A stretch of DNA of 64,000 bases from Beijerinckia sp. 28-YEA-48 (GTDB lineage Bacteria; Pseudomonadota; Alphaproteobacteria; Rhizobiales; Beijerinckiaceae). Under the pieces are notes generated by a model. That model was not told the origin of the DNA and made no database searches. It was given only the letters and a program-made list of their open reading frames with translations. The position numbers were made by a program, and so were the translations under genes. The DNA is taken from assembly GCF_900104955.1 (NCBI RefSeq), contig NZ_FNSI01000001.1:5118001-5182000 (forward strand), in the 5' to 3' direction. This document shows positions 15,601-25,418 of the stretch, in pieces. Numbering within the stretch: position 1 is the stretch's first letter; the number at the start of each line of letters is the position of its first letter.

Positions 15601-18554
15601 ATGCGCGTCTGGGCGACATCGTCGAGGCTGCGGGCGGTGGCCTCGATGCGTTCCAGAATGCCGCGCGAATGGTTCTGCGCGACCTGTTCGAGAACGTTGG
15701 TGCCGGTCTGCATCTGCTCCTTCATCTCGCCGATGCGCGTCTGCGCGACTTCGTCGAGGGCGCGGGTGCTGGCGGTGAGCTGGGTCGTGATGTCGGCGAT
15801 GCGGCGCTCGGCGATCTGCTGGAAGGCGCGCGTGCCGAGCGCGATCTTCTGCACCGCTTCGGTCGTGCGCGTTTCGGCGACCTCGGCGAGCGAGCGGGTG
15901 TTGGCTTCGATCTGTGTCGACAGCTCGGTGATGCGTTCCTGGGCGATATCGCCGAAGGAGCGGATGTGCTGTTCGATCGCCTGGGCCAGCTGTTCGGCGC
16001 GGGCGTTGGCGCTGCTGTCGAACTCGCGCACCTTCTCGTCGAGCAGTTCGGCGGTCTGCAGGGTGCGTTGTGACAGCTGCTCGGTGAAGGCGCCGGCATG
16101 GCCGCTGAAGGCCGATTCGACCGCCTGGAGCTTCTCGTTGACGACGCCGGTGAAGCGATCCGAATGATCGGCGATCTGGGTCGTCAGGTTGTTGCCGTGC
16201 GTCAGCACCATATGTTCGAAGGCGCGCAGGCGCTCGACCAGGGCTTCGTTGATGCGGTCGCCATGCATGCCGACGGCGGCGATGGATTCGGCGGCCGTGT
16301 TCATGAAGCGGGAATGCAGATCGTTGGTATGGCCGTCGAGCTGGTCGCGCACCAGGGCCTGGTGCTGTTCGAGGCGGATGGCGATCTCATTGCCGGCGTT
16401 GTGGAACAGGTCATAGGCGGCCTGGGTGCGCTCGCTGATGAGCTGGCCCATGCGATCGCCGGTGGTCGCCAACGCCCGCTCCAAGGTGTTGCCGTTGACA
16501 TTGACCGTTTCGTCGATGCGGCTGGCGGTGGATTCCAGGGCGGCGATGAGGTGATCGCCGCGCGAGGAAATCTTGTCGCTGATCGATGCACCGGTTTCCT
16601 CGATGCGTTCGGCCGCTTCCTTGCCACGGATCGAAATGTCGAAGACGAGGGCTTCGCCGGTGGTGCGCAGACGATGGTCGACGCCGTTGAGTTGTTCCGA
16701 CAGCGCGCCGGTGACTTGCTGCGAGGTTTCGCTGAGCTGGCGGGTGAACTGGTCGCCGGTCTCGGTCAGGTGGCTCAGGATGTTGGAGGAATGTTCGCTG
16801 ATCTGGCCGACGATCGAATCGCCGATGCTGGCGATCGAGCTCGTCACCTGCTCGGACGAATCGGCCAGGCGCTGGCTGACGCCATCGCCGGTTTCGGTCA
16901 GGCGTGAGACGACGTTGTCGCCATGGGTGCCGATCTGGTCGATCACCGAATGCACCAAGGTCGAAATGGTCTCGGTGATCTGTGTCGAGGAATCGGTGAG
17001 GCGCTGGGTGACGCCGTCGCCCGTCTGGGCGAGGCTGGTGACAATGGACGTGCCGTGGCTGTTGATGCGCTCGACAACATTCTCGCCGAGTGTCGCCAGG
17101 GACGACGAAATCTGTTCGGACGAATCGGTCAGGCGGCGGGCGACACCTTCGCCGGTGTCGGCGAGATTGGTGACGATGGAGGTGCCGTGGCTGTTGATGC
17201 TCTCGACGATGTCCTGGCCGAGTGTCGCCAGCGACGTGGAGATCCGCTCCGAGGATTCGCTGAGGCGGCTGGTGACGCCGTCGCCGGTCGTCGTCAGGCT
17301 CGACACGATATTATTGCCGTGCGTGCCGATGCGCTCGACGATGTCGGCGCCGAGGCTTGCCAGGGAGGTGGAAATGTTGCCGGAGGCAGTGGTCAGCTTC
17401 TGGGTGACGTCGTCGCCGGTGCGGCCCAGGGTGAGATTGATCTCTTCGGCCTTGCCGCCGAGTGAGTTGGTGACGCGCGAGCCGGCATCGCTGACCGCTT
17501 CGGCCATCTTCATGCCGGCGGTCTCGAGTTCACGGGCCAGGTTTTCGTGGGCGCCTTCGATGGCGGAGCGCACGCGCTCGGCATTGCCGACGATGGCTTC
17601 GCGCTCGGAGGCCAATTCGTCGACCAGCGAGCGGACACGTCGCTCGTTGTCGGCATGGGAGCGTTCGAGATTGGCAACCTCGGAGCGCATGACGGTTTCG
17701 AGTTCGCTGGCACGCGCCAGCGCGCGCTCGATGCCATCGCCCATCGACGAGACTTCGCGGCGAATCGCCTGGGACAGAGTCACCACATGTTCGGCGGCGA
17801 AGGTCTCGGGCTGGGCGAGACGCATCACCATTTGCGACATGGCATTGGCGGTGAGGCGCATTTCCTGCGCCCGGCGCACCAGCACGCTGGCGATGAGGAA
17901 GAAGGCGATGGGACCGACCGTCGCCAGCGCGATCATCGCGGCATGGACTGAGGAGAGGGTCGCGAGTTCACCGGCGCGCGACAAGGTATAGAGATAAGAG
18001 GCGGTACCGGCGAGCCAGGCGAGCGAGGTCAGAACGGCCAAAGTCAGCGGCGTGCGGCTCGGGCGCGTCTGCAGGGATTGGAGAATCTGGCCGACCGACT
18101 GGCGGTCGTCATTGGCCGGCGCGCGCGCCGGGCTCGGTTCGGCAGTAGCCGTTTGTTGCGCGGCTGGGGTGTCGCTGGCGGGTGTGGTTGGCCGCGGCGC
18201 CGATATGGCGACCTTCGGCGCCTCTGCCTTGGGGGCGTCCACCTGGGGCGCTTCCACCTTGGGAGCCTCTGTTTTGGGGGCCTGCATCTTCGGCGGCTCG
18301 ACCTTGGGCGCCTCCTTGGCCTTGGTGGCCTCTTTCGGCGAAAGCTCGTTGTCGCTCACGGACGGCAGTCGCGGCGAGAGGTCGAGCGCGAGATTGCCTA
18401 TCGTCGGGAGGCCCTGGGGCGCTTCCGGTCCTGAAGACGAGGGAGTCCCCTGTGCGGGGGTCGCATGTTCCGGTTCAAGACCGAGGTTCAGGGCCTGTTC
18501 GATCGCGGACAGGGCTGCCGCTGCCGGGTCCTGAGCCTGTGGTTTCGTGGCCAT
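12675..18554 (-). CDS. giant apolipoprotein-like coiled-coil protein, GPR/RgsE-like polar growth ring protein
   Basis: The 1,959-residue protein has a Lys/Pro/Ala-rich N-terminal region (about 75-120), two membrane helices (about 170-190 and 205-226), and roughly 1,350 residues of helical repeats. A Pro/Arg-rich linker and a conserved C-terminal domain (about 1,840-1,959) follow. The repeats have a 44-residue period (4 x 11), seen both around 410-640 and around 930-1,185, as in apolipoprotein-type amphipathic helices. Size, two N-terminal membrane helices and apolipoprotein-like repeats match GPR of Agrobacterium and RgsE of Sinorhizobium, which form a ring at the growing pole. ATG 18554 is preceded by GAGAGG. 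The assignment rests on architecture; homology was not computed. Confidence 0.75.
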   Translation of the reverse strand: MATKPQAQDPAAAALSAIEQALNLGLEPEHATPAQGTPSSSGPEAPQGLPTIGNLALDLSPRLPSVSDNELSPKEATKAKEAPKVEPPKMQAPKTEAPKVEAPQVDAPKAEAPKVAISAPRPTTPASDTPAAQQTATAEPSPARAPANDDRQSVGQILQSLQTRPSRTPLTLAVLTSLAWLAGTASYLYTLSRAGELATLSSVHAAMIALATVGPIAFFLIASVLVRRAQEMRLTANAMSQMVMRLAQPETFAAEHVVTLSQAIRREVSSMGDGIERALARASELETVMRSEVANLERSHADNERRVRSLVDELASEREAIVGNAERVRSAIEGAHENLARELETAGMKMAEAVSDAGSRVTNSLGGKAEEINLTLGRTGDDVTQKLTTASGNISTSLASLGADIVERIGTHGNNIVSSLTTTGDGVTSRLSESSERISTSLATLGQDIVESINSHGTSIVTNLADTGEGVARRLTDSSEQISSSLATLGENVVERINSHGTSIVTSLAQTGDGVTQRLTDSSTQITETISTLVHSVIDQIGTHGDNVVSRLTETGDGVSQRLADSSEQVTSSIASIGDSIVGQISEHSSNILSHLTETGDQFTRQLSETSQQVTGALSEQLNGVDHRLRTTGEALVFDISIRGKEAAERIEETGASISDKISSRGDHLIAALESTASRIDETVNVNGNTLERALATTGDRMGQLISERTQAAYDLFHNAGNEIAIRLEQHQALVRDQLDGHTNDLHSRFMNTAAESIAAVGMHGDRINEALVERLRAFEHMVLTHGNNLTTQIADHSDRFTGVVNEKLQAVESAFSGHAGAFTEQLSQRTLQTAELLDEKVREFDSSANARAEQLAQAIEQHIRSFGDIAQERITELSTQIEANTRSLAEVAETRTTEAVQKIALGTRAFQQIAERRIADITTQLTASTRALDEVAQTRIGEMKEQMQTGTNVLEQVAQNHSRGILERIEATARSLDDVAQTRIGEMRDHLLSSTSALELVAQNHTRDVVERLEASTRTLDGVSQARLGEFTTQLQTSTSALEQVTQNQTRDIIERIEATTRTLDTVAQARIGELTSQLQSSTNALDQVAQNQTRDIIERIEATTRALNDVAQTRIGELTSQLQSSTNALDQVTQNQTRDIIERIEATTRVLDDVAQTRIGEMTVQLQSSTAALEEVAQSRTYHIVEQIEAATRSLEQLAHARTQDLVAQLQTGTDALGAMAQLRLAELSSGLDERTKSFDELAVRRTAEIVSALDQQIRTYEEKTTAKSLQVSGTLEGIITRIDTSLDARARTINETLARNALEVARVVSEGAKEINAALDPRGVDESLAARIQEINELLSERAKDLHETLSGRSGELHTLFDTKGPMLVELLSARGSEIARQVSIAGELVSDTIDQRGAAVIDGLNERQLQITEAIDRSSTSLRSVIEASAGGSITALVNASDKIKSEMSTVLNALSKANGSLDNILGNAGENLSTVESALTNRVREFQTALATISTQVMTLNSSAAQTMESADHLATRLDKQNTELATSATELARTQLQLDQTLETRQKALDHLLQMVHSRTDDFDAVTRSFTSLVEESFKKAESRAREIGALLNNETQAVTNLIGQQFEQVRDTTGKERERTAAALRAAYEQANAEMGDIFGSSIERFKDATGQMRSMASEIQREINTTRDELKRGALELPREAAEQTSAMRRVIAEQIKALNELTDIVTRSGRAYDLAEPRRVAEPTRPAEPAPRTEPLRMEAPRQTPRPPAPAPAPVAPREEPAPRPRPQAAAPAAPAPTPVPAPARPAAPAPAAEPRGANTGWLSDLLARASRDETPAATARPAAPPPVPARAPQRPADSLDAISHDVARMVDHEAVATLWDRYYRGDQNIFSRRLYTAAGQQTFDEIRRRYRDDREFHETVDRYMQEFERLLTEVGRDDRDGTMTRSYLTSDTGKVYTMFAHASERYEAI
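14985..15775 (-). repeat. 132-bp tandem repeats inside the giant gene
   Basis: About six tandem units of 132 bp encode the 44-residue repeat containing NQTRDIIERIEATTR and QTRIGELTSQLQSSTNAL. Several central units are nearly identical at the DNA level, for example around 15120, 15252 and 15384. This suggests recent duplication or gene conversion. Confidence 0.8.
16760..17430 (-). repeat. second array of 132-bp repeats inside the giant gene
   Basis: About five units of the same 44-residue period carry the core IGTHG or INSHG, followed by TGDGVxxRLxxSS. They are more diverged from each other than the downstream array. The shared 132-bp period suggests both arrays descend from one 11-residue repeat. 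Confidence 0.7.
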
Positions 18555-18826
18555 TCTATCGCCTCTCGCTTCGCATCCATCGGCTTTTTCAGCCGCGCGC
18601 AGGCGCAAGGTTCACCGATGGGCCTCGGAACTCTACGCAAACGCATTAACCAATTGGTAATCTACCGCGCCGGGAGGCGGATTGAAACCAGTGTGGTCAC
18701 GGAATGGTAAACAGCGTTAACGCGCCTTTTACTTACCTGGCCAACACTTGCCATGATTGGTGCCGATATATCCGGCTAGACCGGCTCTGTGGCTCCCGCC
18801 AGCGGAGCTTGGCCGACGGGAATCAA

Positions 18827-19234
18827 ATGGATAAGGCCATGAACGTTTCAGTGTTGCGCAAACCGGACATCGGCGCCGAACAGGGCGAAGAGCGGCCGAT
18901 CGACCTCGTTCACCTGGCGCGCCAGACCCTCGGCGACCGGGATCTGGAGATCGAATTGCTGCAATTGTTCGAGCGGCAGGCGGAGCAGATCATTGCCCGG
19001 TTGGCGAGCGACACAGGCGGCGCCGAGCGGCGCTGGCGGCTGGATTTGGCGCATACGCTGAAAGGGTCGGCCCGGGCGATCGGCGCCACCCAGGTCGCCA
19101 ATGCGGCGCAACACTATGAAAACGTTCTGGCTTCGACGCGGGACGAGACGCAGATCACCGCCGTGCGCGAGGCGCTGGTCAAGACCGTCGATGTCGCTCG
19201 GCAGGCGATTCGCCGGCTGCTCGCCGATTCGTAA
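18827..19234 (+). CDS. Hpt (histidine phosphotransfer) domain protein
   Basis: The 135-residue cytoplasmic protein is a single Hpt domain with the phospho-accepting His76 in AHTLKGSARAIGA. Hpt proteins pass phosphate between receiver domains of hybrid kinases and response regulators. ATG 18827 follows GACGGGAA; upstream codons to 18704 would add an unrelated stretch. It is divergent from the giant GPR-like gene, separated by about 270 bases, so the two may share a control region. Which hybrid kinase uses it is unknown; CckA in this window normally uses ChpT, which is a different fold. Confidence 0.85.
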   Translation: MDKAMNVSVLRKPDIGAEQGEERPIDLVHLARQTLGDRDLEIELLQLFERQAEQIIARLASDTGGAERRWRLDLAHTLKGSARAIGATQVANAAQHYENVLASTRDETQITAVREALVKTVDVARQAIRRLLADS

Positions 19235-19299
19235 GCTCGGCGTCCTTCTCTCTTTCATTAAAATAGAAACAGGCCTCGCCAAAACGGCCGGGATTGTCT

Positions 19300-19331
19300 A
19301 GAACCCCAGCCTGGAACCTGGCTTGGGTTCT
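19300..19331 (+). terminator. possible terminator after the Hpt gene
   Basis: An imperfect 12-bp stem (19300-19311 with 19320-19331, one mismatch) has an 8-base loop. The T-run after it is weak. Confidence 0.45.
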
Positions 19332-19359
19332 AATCTGTTGTTTTAACACATTTTCCTGA

Positions 19360-19764
<405 letters not shown>

Positions 19765-19910
19765 GGGCTGCCGACGATCGTGCGTTGGCGTCGGCGCGCG
19801 CCAATTGAACACCCAATCTATGTGATAAATCGCAATTGATGGCTTTGGAGCGTTAAAATAGGACGCGACACTTCTAGTCGCTCCGCCGAGAGTGGTATTG
19901 GGAATGATAG

Positions 19911-20972
<1,062 letters not shown>

Positions 20973-20984
20973 CAACAGATCAGA

Positions 20985-22253
20985 TCAAGCGAAGCGTCGG
21001 CGCGCGTCGAGACCGAGGCCTCGGCCGACGGCGCCGAACATGTCGCCGGAGGCGAGATCGTCGCGCTGCAGCAGTTGCGAGACTTCCTTTTGCACCGCTG
21101 GCATCAGCGAGCTGCCGCCGGTCATAAACACGGTGTCGATTTGATCGCGCTTCAGGCCCGCGTCTTTGAGGGTTGCTGAAATCGCCTCGATAATGCGCGT
21201 GACACCCGGCGCGACTGCTTTGGCCATGCCCATGCGACTCAGCGCAATGCGGAGATCGGGCACGAATCGATGGAGATCGACCGTAGTTTTGGCGTTGGCG
21301 GTGAGATCGATCTTCGCTCGTTCCACGGTTTCGATCAGACGATGGCCGTCGTGCTGTTCGAGGATCTGCAGGAGCCGATCGAACTTTTCCCGTTCTTCTG
21401 ATTCCCGCCGCAGCGAACGCACCGTCGATAGGGTCGTCTGGTTATAGAGGAAGTTGATCCGCGACCAGGTCGAAAGATCGAGGAACAGCGCGCGCGGCAC
21501 TTCAAGCTTCTTCTCGCCATAATGCGAGCCGAGACCGAAATGCGGCATCACATAATGCATCGATAACATGCGATCGAAATCGGTGCCGCCAATGCGGATA
21601 CCGCGATTGGCGAGAATGTCGCCGCTGCGATCGGCTTTCCGGGCCCGCTCTGGTGAAACGCGCACGACGGAAAAGTCGGCGGTGCCGCCGCCGATGTCGA
21701 CGATCAGCACCAGCTCCTCGGCGCTTACGCTGCTTTCATATTCGAGCGCGGCAGCGATCGGCTCGAATTGAAAACCGATATGTTTGAAGCCGCGCTTGCG
21801 TGTCGCCGCCTCAAGGTCGTCCTGCGCCTGCCGGTCGGCGTCGGCGTCACCCTCGATGAACTGCACGGGGCGGCCAAGCACCACAGCGTCGAGTTCCTGC
21901 TCGATGAACTGTTCGCCATGCGTCTTGAGATGGCCGATGAACAGGCCCAGCACATCGGACAGGGCGAGGTTCTGTTTCTGCAGCCGTGTCTTTTCGTGAA
22001 ACAGGCCGTAACCGAGGATGCTCTTGAGAGCGCGCATCAGGCGGCCAGGTTCGTGATCGGTGTAATCACGGATGGCGCGGCGGCCAAACAGCGGTCCTTC
22101 GGAAAAGCTGAAGAAAATCGCGCTCGGAATGGTCTCGTGCGCGCCTTCGACCGGCGCGAGCTTGATGTCGTTGCCGTGGGGCACGGCAACAGTGGAATTC
22201 GACGTGCCGAAATCGATACCGCAATAGCGCGGTTGCGCCATTTTCGTCTGCAT
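20985..22253 (-). CDS. yegD: YegD-like Hsp70-family protein
   Basis: The 422-residue protein is an Hsp70-type actin-fold ATPase without the usual substrate-binding domain. Visible motifs are GIDFGTSNSTVAV at the N-terminus, DIGGGTADFSVV in the middle, and FMTGGSSLMPAV near the C-terminus, corresponding to the phosphate 1, phosphate 2 and adenosine regions. E. coli YegD is about 450 residues and poorly characterised. Two starts are possible, ATG 22253 and ATG 22241; neither has a strong ribosome site. It is convergent with the reductase gene, leaving only 12 bases between the stops. Confidence 0.87.
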   Translation of the reverse strand: MQTKMAQPRYCGIDFGTSNSTVAVPHGNDIKLAPVEGAHETIPSAIFFSFSEGPLFGRRAIRDYTDHEPGRLMRALKSILGYGLFHEKTRLQKQNLALSDVLGLFIGHLKTHGEQFIEQELDAVVLGRPVQFIEGDADADRQAQDDLEAATRKRGFKHIGFQFEPIAAALEYESSVSAEELVLIVDIGGGTADFSVVRVSPERARKADRSGDILANRGIRIGGTDFDRMLSMHYVMPHFGLGSHYGEKKLEVPRALFLDLSTWSRINFLYNQTTLSTVRSLRRESEEREKFDRLLQILEQHDGHRLIETVERAKIDLTANAKTTVDLHRFVPDLRIALSRMGMAKAVAPGVTRIIEAISATLKDAGLKRDQIDTVFMTGGSSLMPAVQKEVSQLLQRDDLASGDMFGAVGRGLGLDARRRFA

Positions 22254-22403
22254 GATCACCCGAATGGAGTTGACGGCTCGCCTCGTTGATGCGGGCGGCG
22301 CCAGGCGCATTTTTTAAGCGAAGCGGATCGCGTTCGCGTGCGGAAAATGCGCGGAAATGAAAGAGCGGGAGCTTTAGCCGATGGGGCGTGGCCTGACAAC
22401 TCG

Positions 22404-23135
22404 TCAGCGGCCGTTTTGGCCTGCGGCTTGCGGTCTTTCTTCGTGTTTTTCTTTCAAACTTTCTTGCTGCCTTTCTTTCTGTCTTTCTTGCGGCCAGCGC
22501 TGCAGGGCCGCATGGCCGATTTCTGTCAGGGCATAAATGCCGCGCTCAGTGCGCGCGAACCAGCCGTAGTAATTGTCGCGCAGGATCTGTGCGGCTTTGG
22601 GCGCGTTGGGGCGCAGATCGCGCGGCCGCAGGGGACCGGGGACCAGGGCCGCGGCGCAGATCAAAGCTTCCTGCCGATAGGCGGTCATCACCGGTGCGCG
22701 GGTGCTGCCGCCGACGGCGGGATCGCCCTGGCGGCGGCGATGTTCCTCGACCAGCCGGGCGCGCTTGCGGGTATCCTTGCGCGGCATGGGTGCTACGGGG
22801 CTGACGAGGACACTGACATCGCCGGCCTGCGAGACGCCAAGCATGCCAAAGCCGAGGCGGCGACAGAGATTGCGGAAACGTGCGTCGCTTTCCCGGCCGT
22901 TGCCACGCAGGGATGTACGCGCCACCAGCCAGACCTCGTCGGCGGCCGCGGCGCGGTCGACCGCTTGCAGCACCAGTTCGAGATTGAACGACAGTTTCAG
23001 TTCGCCAATGACGACGATGGGCGGCTCGCCGTCCTTCAGCGCCACCAGATCGCAATTGCCGATCTCACCTTTGACCGTGAAGCCCAGGTCTTCGAGAAAA
23101 TGCTTCACAGGCAGATAGAGCGAGGTCTCGGGCAC
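22404..23135 (-). CDS. DUF2161 PD-(D/E)xK-fold protein
   Basis: The 243-residue protein matches the DUF2161 (COG5482) family of putative phosphodiesterases with a restriction-endonuclease-like fold. The acidic-lysine core is visible as CDLVALKDGEPP with Asp29, then VIGELKLSF with Glu45 and Lys47. A winged-helix-like region occupies about 165-220 (LRDNYYGWFARTERGIYALTEIG). The last 25 residues are a Gln/Glu/Lys/Arg run encoded by reiterated AAGAAAG-type sequence. The family is widespread in Rhizobiales as a single gene, not part of a restriction-modification system, and its substrate is unknown. Confidence 0.78.
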   Translation of the reverse strand: MPETSLYLPVKHFLEDLGFTVKGEIGNCDLVALKDGEPPIVVIGELKLSFNLELVLQAVDRAAAADEVWLVARTSLRGNGRESDARFRNLCRRLGFGMLGVSQAGDVSVLVSPVAPMPRKDTRKRARLVEEHRRRQGDPAVGGSTRAPVMTAYRQEALICAAALVPGPLRPRDLRPNAPKAAQILRDNYYGWFARTERGIYALTEIGHAALQRWPQERQKERQQESLKEKHEERPQAAGQNGR

Positions 23136-23260
23136 CGGCAGTCCATTGATGGGTGGCCATTGATCGGTGGCAAGTGATCCGTGGCAATTGATCCGTGGCT
23201 TGGGGCCGGCACGCCTAGCGAATCACCGGCTGGCTGAAACTACCACGTCGCGATTTCGCC

Positions 23261-24394
23261 CTAGGATACCCGGGCGCTGCGGAACCGGCGGCGATCCAAG
23301 CTGGCGACGTCGGCTGGCGGGGCTGGGCGCGCGGGCACGGTGCTCAGCAAGGCCGGACTGAACAGGCGGTAGGTGTTGCGGCCAGAGGCTTTCGCGGCAT
23401 AAAGGGCGGCATCGGCCTGGGTGAAAAGCTCGCTGGCTTGGCGGGTGCCGACACAAGCGACTCCCACCGAGGCGCCGATTTGAAACGAGCGGTCGGCGTA
23501 TCTGATCGGTTGGCTGATGGCTTCGACGATCCGTTCCGCCGTTGTGTCGATGTCGGTTTGCGCGCAGGTGGCGCTCAACAGCACGGCGAATTCGTCACCG
23601 CCGATGCGCGCCACGAAATCGCCCTCACCGCAGATGCTTTTCAGGCGTATGGCGGCTTCTTTGAGGCATTCGTCGCCGAGCGCGTGGCCGAAAAGATCGT
23701 TGATCTGTTTGAAGCCGTCGAGATCAACCAGCAGCAGCGCGCCGAACGGCGCCTCCGCTCCTTCGGCCAGGGCATCAAGCCGCATCTGAAACGAGCCGCG
23801 GTTGGCGAGCCCGGTCATGATGTCGAATTCGGCGAGATAGCGCATGCGGTCGGAGAGGAGCTTCTCTTCCGTGACATCTTGCTTCATGCCGAAGATGCGC
23901 ACCGGCAGGCCATTCTCGCACTCGACCGTGGCGGTGATCCTGATCCAGCGGTGACGGCCCTTGGCGGTGATGATCTCGGCGTCGAGATGGAACCCGCCGC
24001 GCTCAGCGATGGCGCGGCTGCGTCGCTCGTGCAACTGGTGCAGGGACTCGGGGGTGTAAAACGTCAGCAGGTTCTGGCGGTCGAGCGGGGCGCCACGGGG
24101 AAGTTCGAACAGGTCATAGACCTGATCGGTCCAGGTCAAGCCTTCGTCGGCGAGCTCGCATTCCCACACGCCGATCCGTGCCGTGGCCGAGGCGCGATCG
24201 AAGATTTTGCGGCTGTGGGCGAGCGCCGCCGATTGTTCGCGAATGAACTGGGCCTGGGCTTCCAGTTCGGCCCGCAGCGTCGCGATGGTGGCGGCATCGC
24301 CCGGCCGGCGGCTCTCGGGAGGCCAATTTTTTAGAGGCCTGGGGACAGCGGGCATGGGTGACGGCTCAATCGTCTGCGAGGTGAACAGGACCAT
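23261..24394 (-). CDS. PAS-GGDEF diguanylate cyclase
   Basis: The 377-residue soluble protein has an N-terminal helical segment (about 30-65), a PAS/PAC sensor (about 65-180), and a GGDEF domain (about 185-350). GGDEF is intact at residues 265-269, so it probably makes cyclic di-GMP. No EAL domain is present. Lack of membrane segments suggests an internal signal. ATG 24394 has no clear ribosome site; ATG 24355 is an alternative. It stands alone between DUF2161 and the divergent msrQ. The phenotype controlled is unknown. Confidence 0.88.
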   Translation of the reverse strand: MVLFTSQTIEPSPMPAVPRPLKNWPPESRRPGDAATIATLRAELEAQAQFIREQSAALAHSRKIFDRASATARIGVWECELADEGLTWTDQVYDLFELPRGAPLDRQNLLTFYTPESLHQLHERRSRAIAERGGFHLDAEIITAKGRHRWIRITATVECENGLPVRIFGMKQDVTEEKLLSDRMRYLAEFDIMTGLANRGSFQMRLDALAEGAEAPFGALLLVDLDGFKQINDLFGHALGDECLKEAAIRLKSICGEGDFVARIGGDEFAVLLSATCAQTDIDTTAERIVEAISQPIRYADRSFQIGASVGVACVGTRQASELFTQADAALYAAKASGRNTYRLFSPALLSTVPARPAPPADVASLDRRRFRSARVS

Positions 24395-24542
24395 GATAGG
24401 GCAGGAGGATTAACGCTTCCTGCGCCGGTTGGTGAAATCCACAATTTCGATTGGCATGCTTTCGCCCGGGCTCACGGCAATTGTGAGGCCGCGTGATGGG
24501 AAATTTCATGGCAATCGCCTGGTCGCTCATTAAACTAACGCC

Positions 24543-25418
24543 ATGTCTATCGTCGTTCCATCCTGGTTGCCCTTTACCGACCGCAATGGTCGGGTGCCGC
24601 CCTTAAAACTCATTGCCTTTCTATTGTGCATTGCGCCGGCTCTGTGGATCCTGATCCAATGGCAGGCCGGCTGGCTATCGCCCAAGCCCGTCACCGATGT
24701 CCTGCGCCAGACGGGCGACTGGGCGATGCGTTTTCTTGTTGTCACCTTGGCTGTAACGCCGCTGCGGTGGACGGCGCATTGGAACAAGATCTATGCGGTG
24801 CGGCGCATGCTCGGCGTCACCGCGCTCACCTATACGCTGGTCCATCTCGTGTTCTGGTTCTGGCAACAGGATTTCGATTGGGGACCGATCGTCACCGAAA
24901 TGGTGTTGCGCACCTATCTCTCGGTCGGCCTCGCCGCGACATTGATCATGGTCGGGCTCGGCATCACCTCGAACGATTGGGGCGTGCGCAAGCTTGGCTC
25001 GGTCGGGTGGAACAATCTGCATTGGTGGGTCTATCCAGCGGCGATTGCCAGCCTCGTGCATTACTTCATGCTGGTGCGGCTCAATGCGTTCGAGCCAGCA
25101 TTGATGGCGGGGCTCTTGGCGCTGAGCGCTGGCTTTCGCTTCCTGCGCAAGCGCGAGGCGGATTTCACGCCGCTCAGCCTTCTGGTGCTGGCGGCGATCG
25201 GCGGCCTTGCCACGGCTTTGATCGAAGCAGGCTATTACGCCTTTTCAACTGGCGTCGATGTGCATCGCCTGCTCGAGGCCAATATCGATTTCACCTATGA
25301 GATCAGGCCGGCCTGGTATGTGTTTGGGGCCGGCGTGCTGCTGGCGTTGTTGCGCATTCTGCGCAAGCCGGCGGTGATGGCCAAGCGGACAGCGCGCGCT
25401 AGTCCTTCTTCCCGCTGA
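24543..25418 (+). CDS. msrQ: MsrQ-like haem membrane subunit of methionine sulfoxide reductase
   Basis: The 291-residue membrane protein belongs to the ferric-reductase-like domain family. The arrangement RRMLGVTALTYTLVHLVFW and NLHWWVYPAAIASLVHYF, with conserved histidines in adjacent helices, matches the haem b ligands of MsrQ. MsrQ passes electrons from the quinone pool to the periplasmic molybdoenzyme MsrP, which repairs oxidised methionines in envelope proteins. msrP usually lies directly upstream, but here a GGDEF gene on the other strand occupies that place, so msrQ is an orphan in this window. Its 3' end overlaps the convergent ycjF by 20 bases. The C-terminus is longer than usual. 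Confidence 0.83.
   Translation: MSIVVPSWLPFTDRNGRVPPLKLIAFLLCIAPALWILIQWQAGWLSPKPVTDVLRQTGDWAMRFLVVTLAVTPLRWTAHWNKIYAVRRMLGVTALTYTLVHLVFWFWQQDFDWGPIVTEMVLRTYLSVGLAATLIMVGLGITSNDWGVRKLGSVGWNNLHWWVYPAAIASLVHYFMLVRLNAFEPALMAGLLALSAGFRFLRKREADFTPLSLLVLAAIGGLATALIEAGYYAFSTGVDVHRLLEANIDFTYEIRPAWYVFGAGVLLALLRILRKPAVMAKRTARASPSSR

Noticed and set aside
18646-18660. TTAA-N7-GTAA resembling a CtrA box between the GPR-like and Hpt genes
   Set aside because: One half-site deviates from the consensus and the sequence is better described as an ACCAATTGGT palindrome.
22338-23177. 279-residue plus-strand reading frame
   Set aside because: It is antisense to the DUF2161 gene, with a composition typical of GC-rich shadow frames and no recognisable domain.
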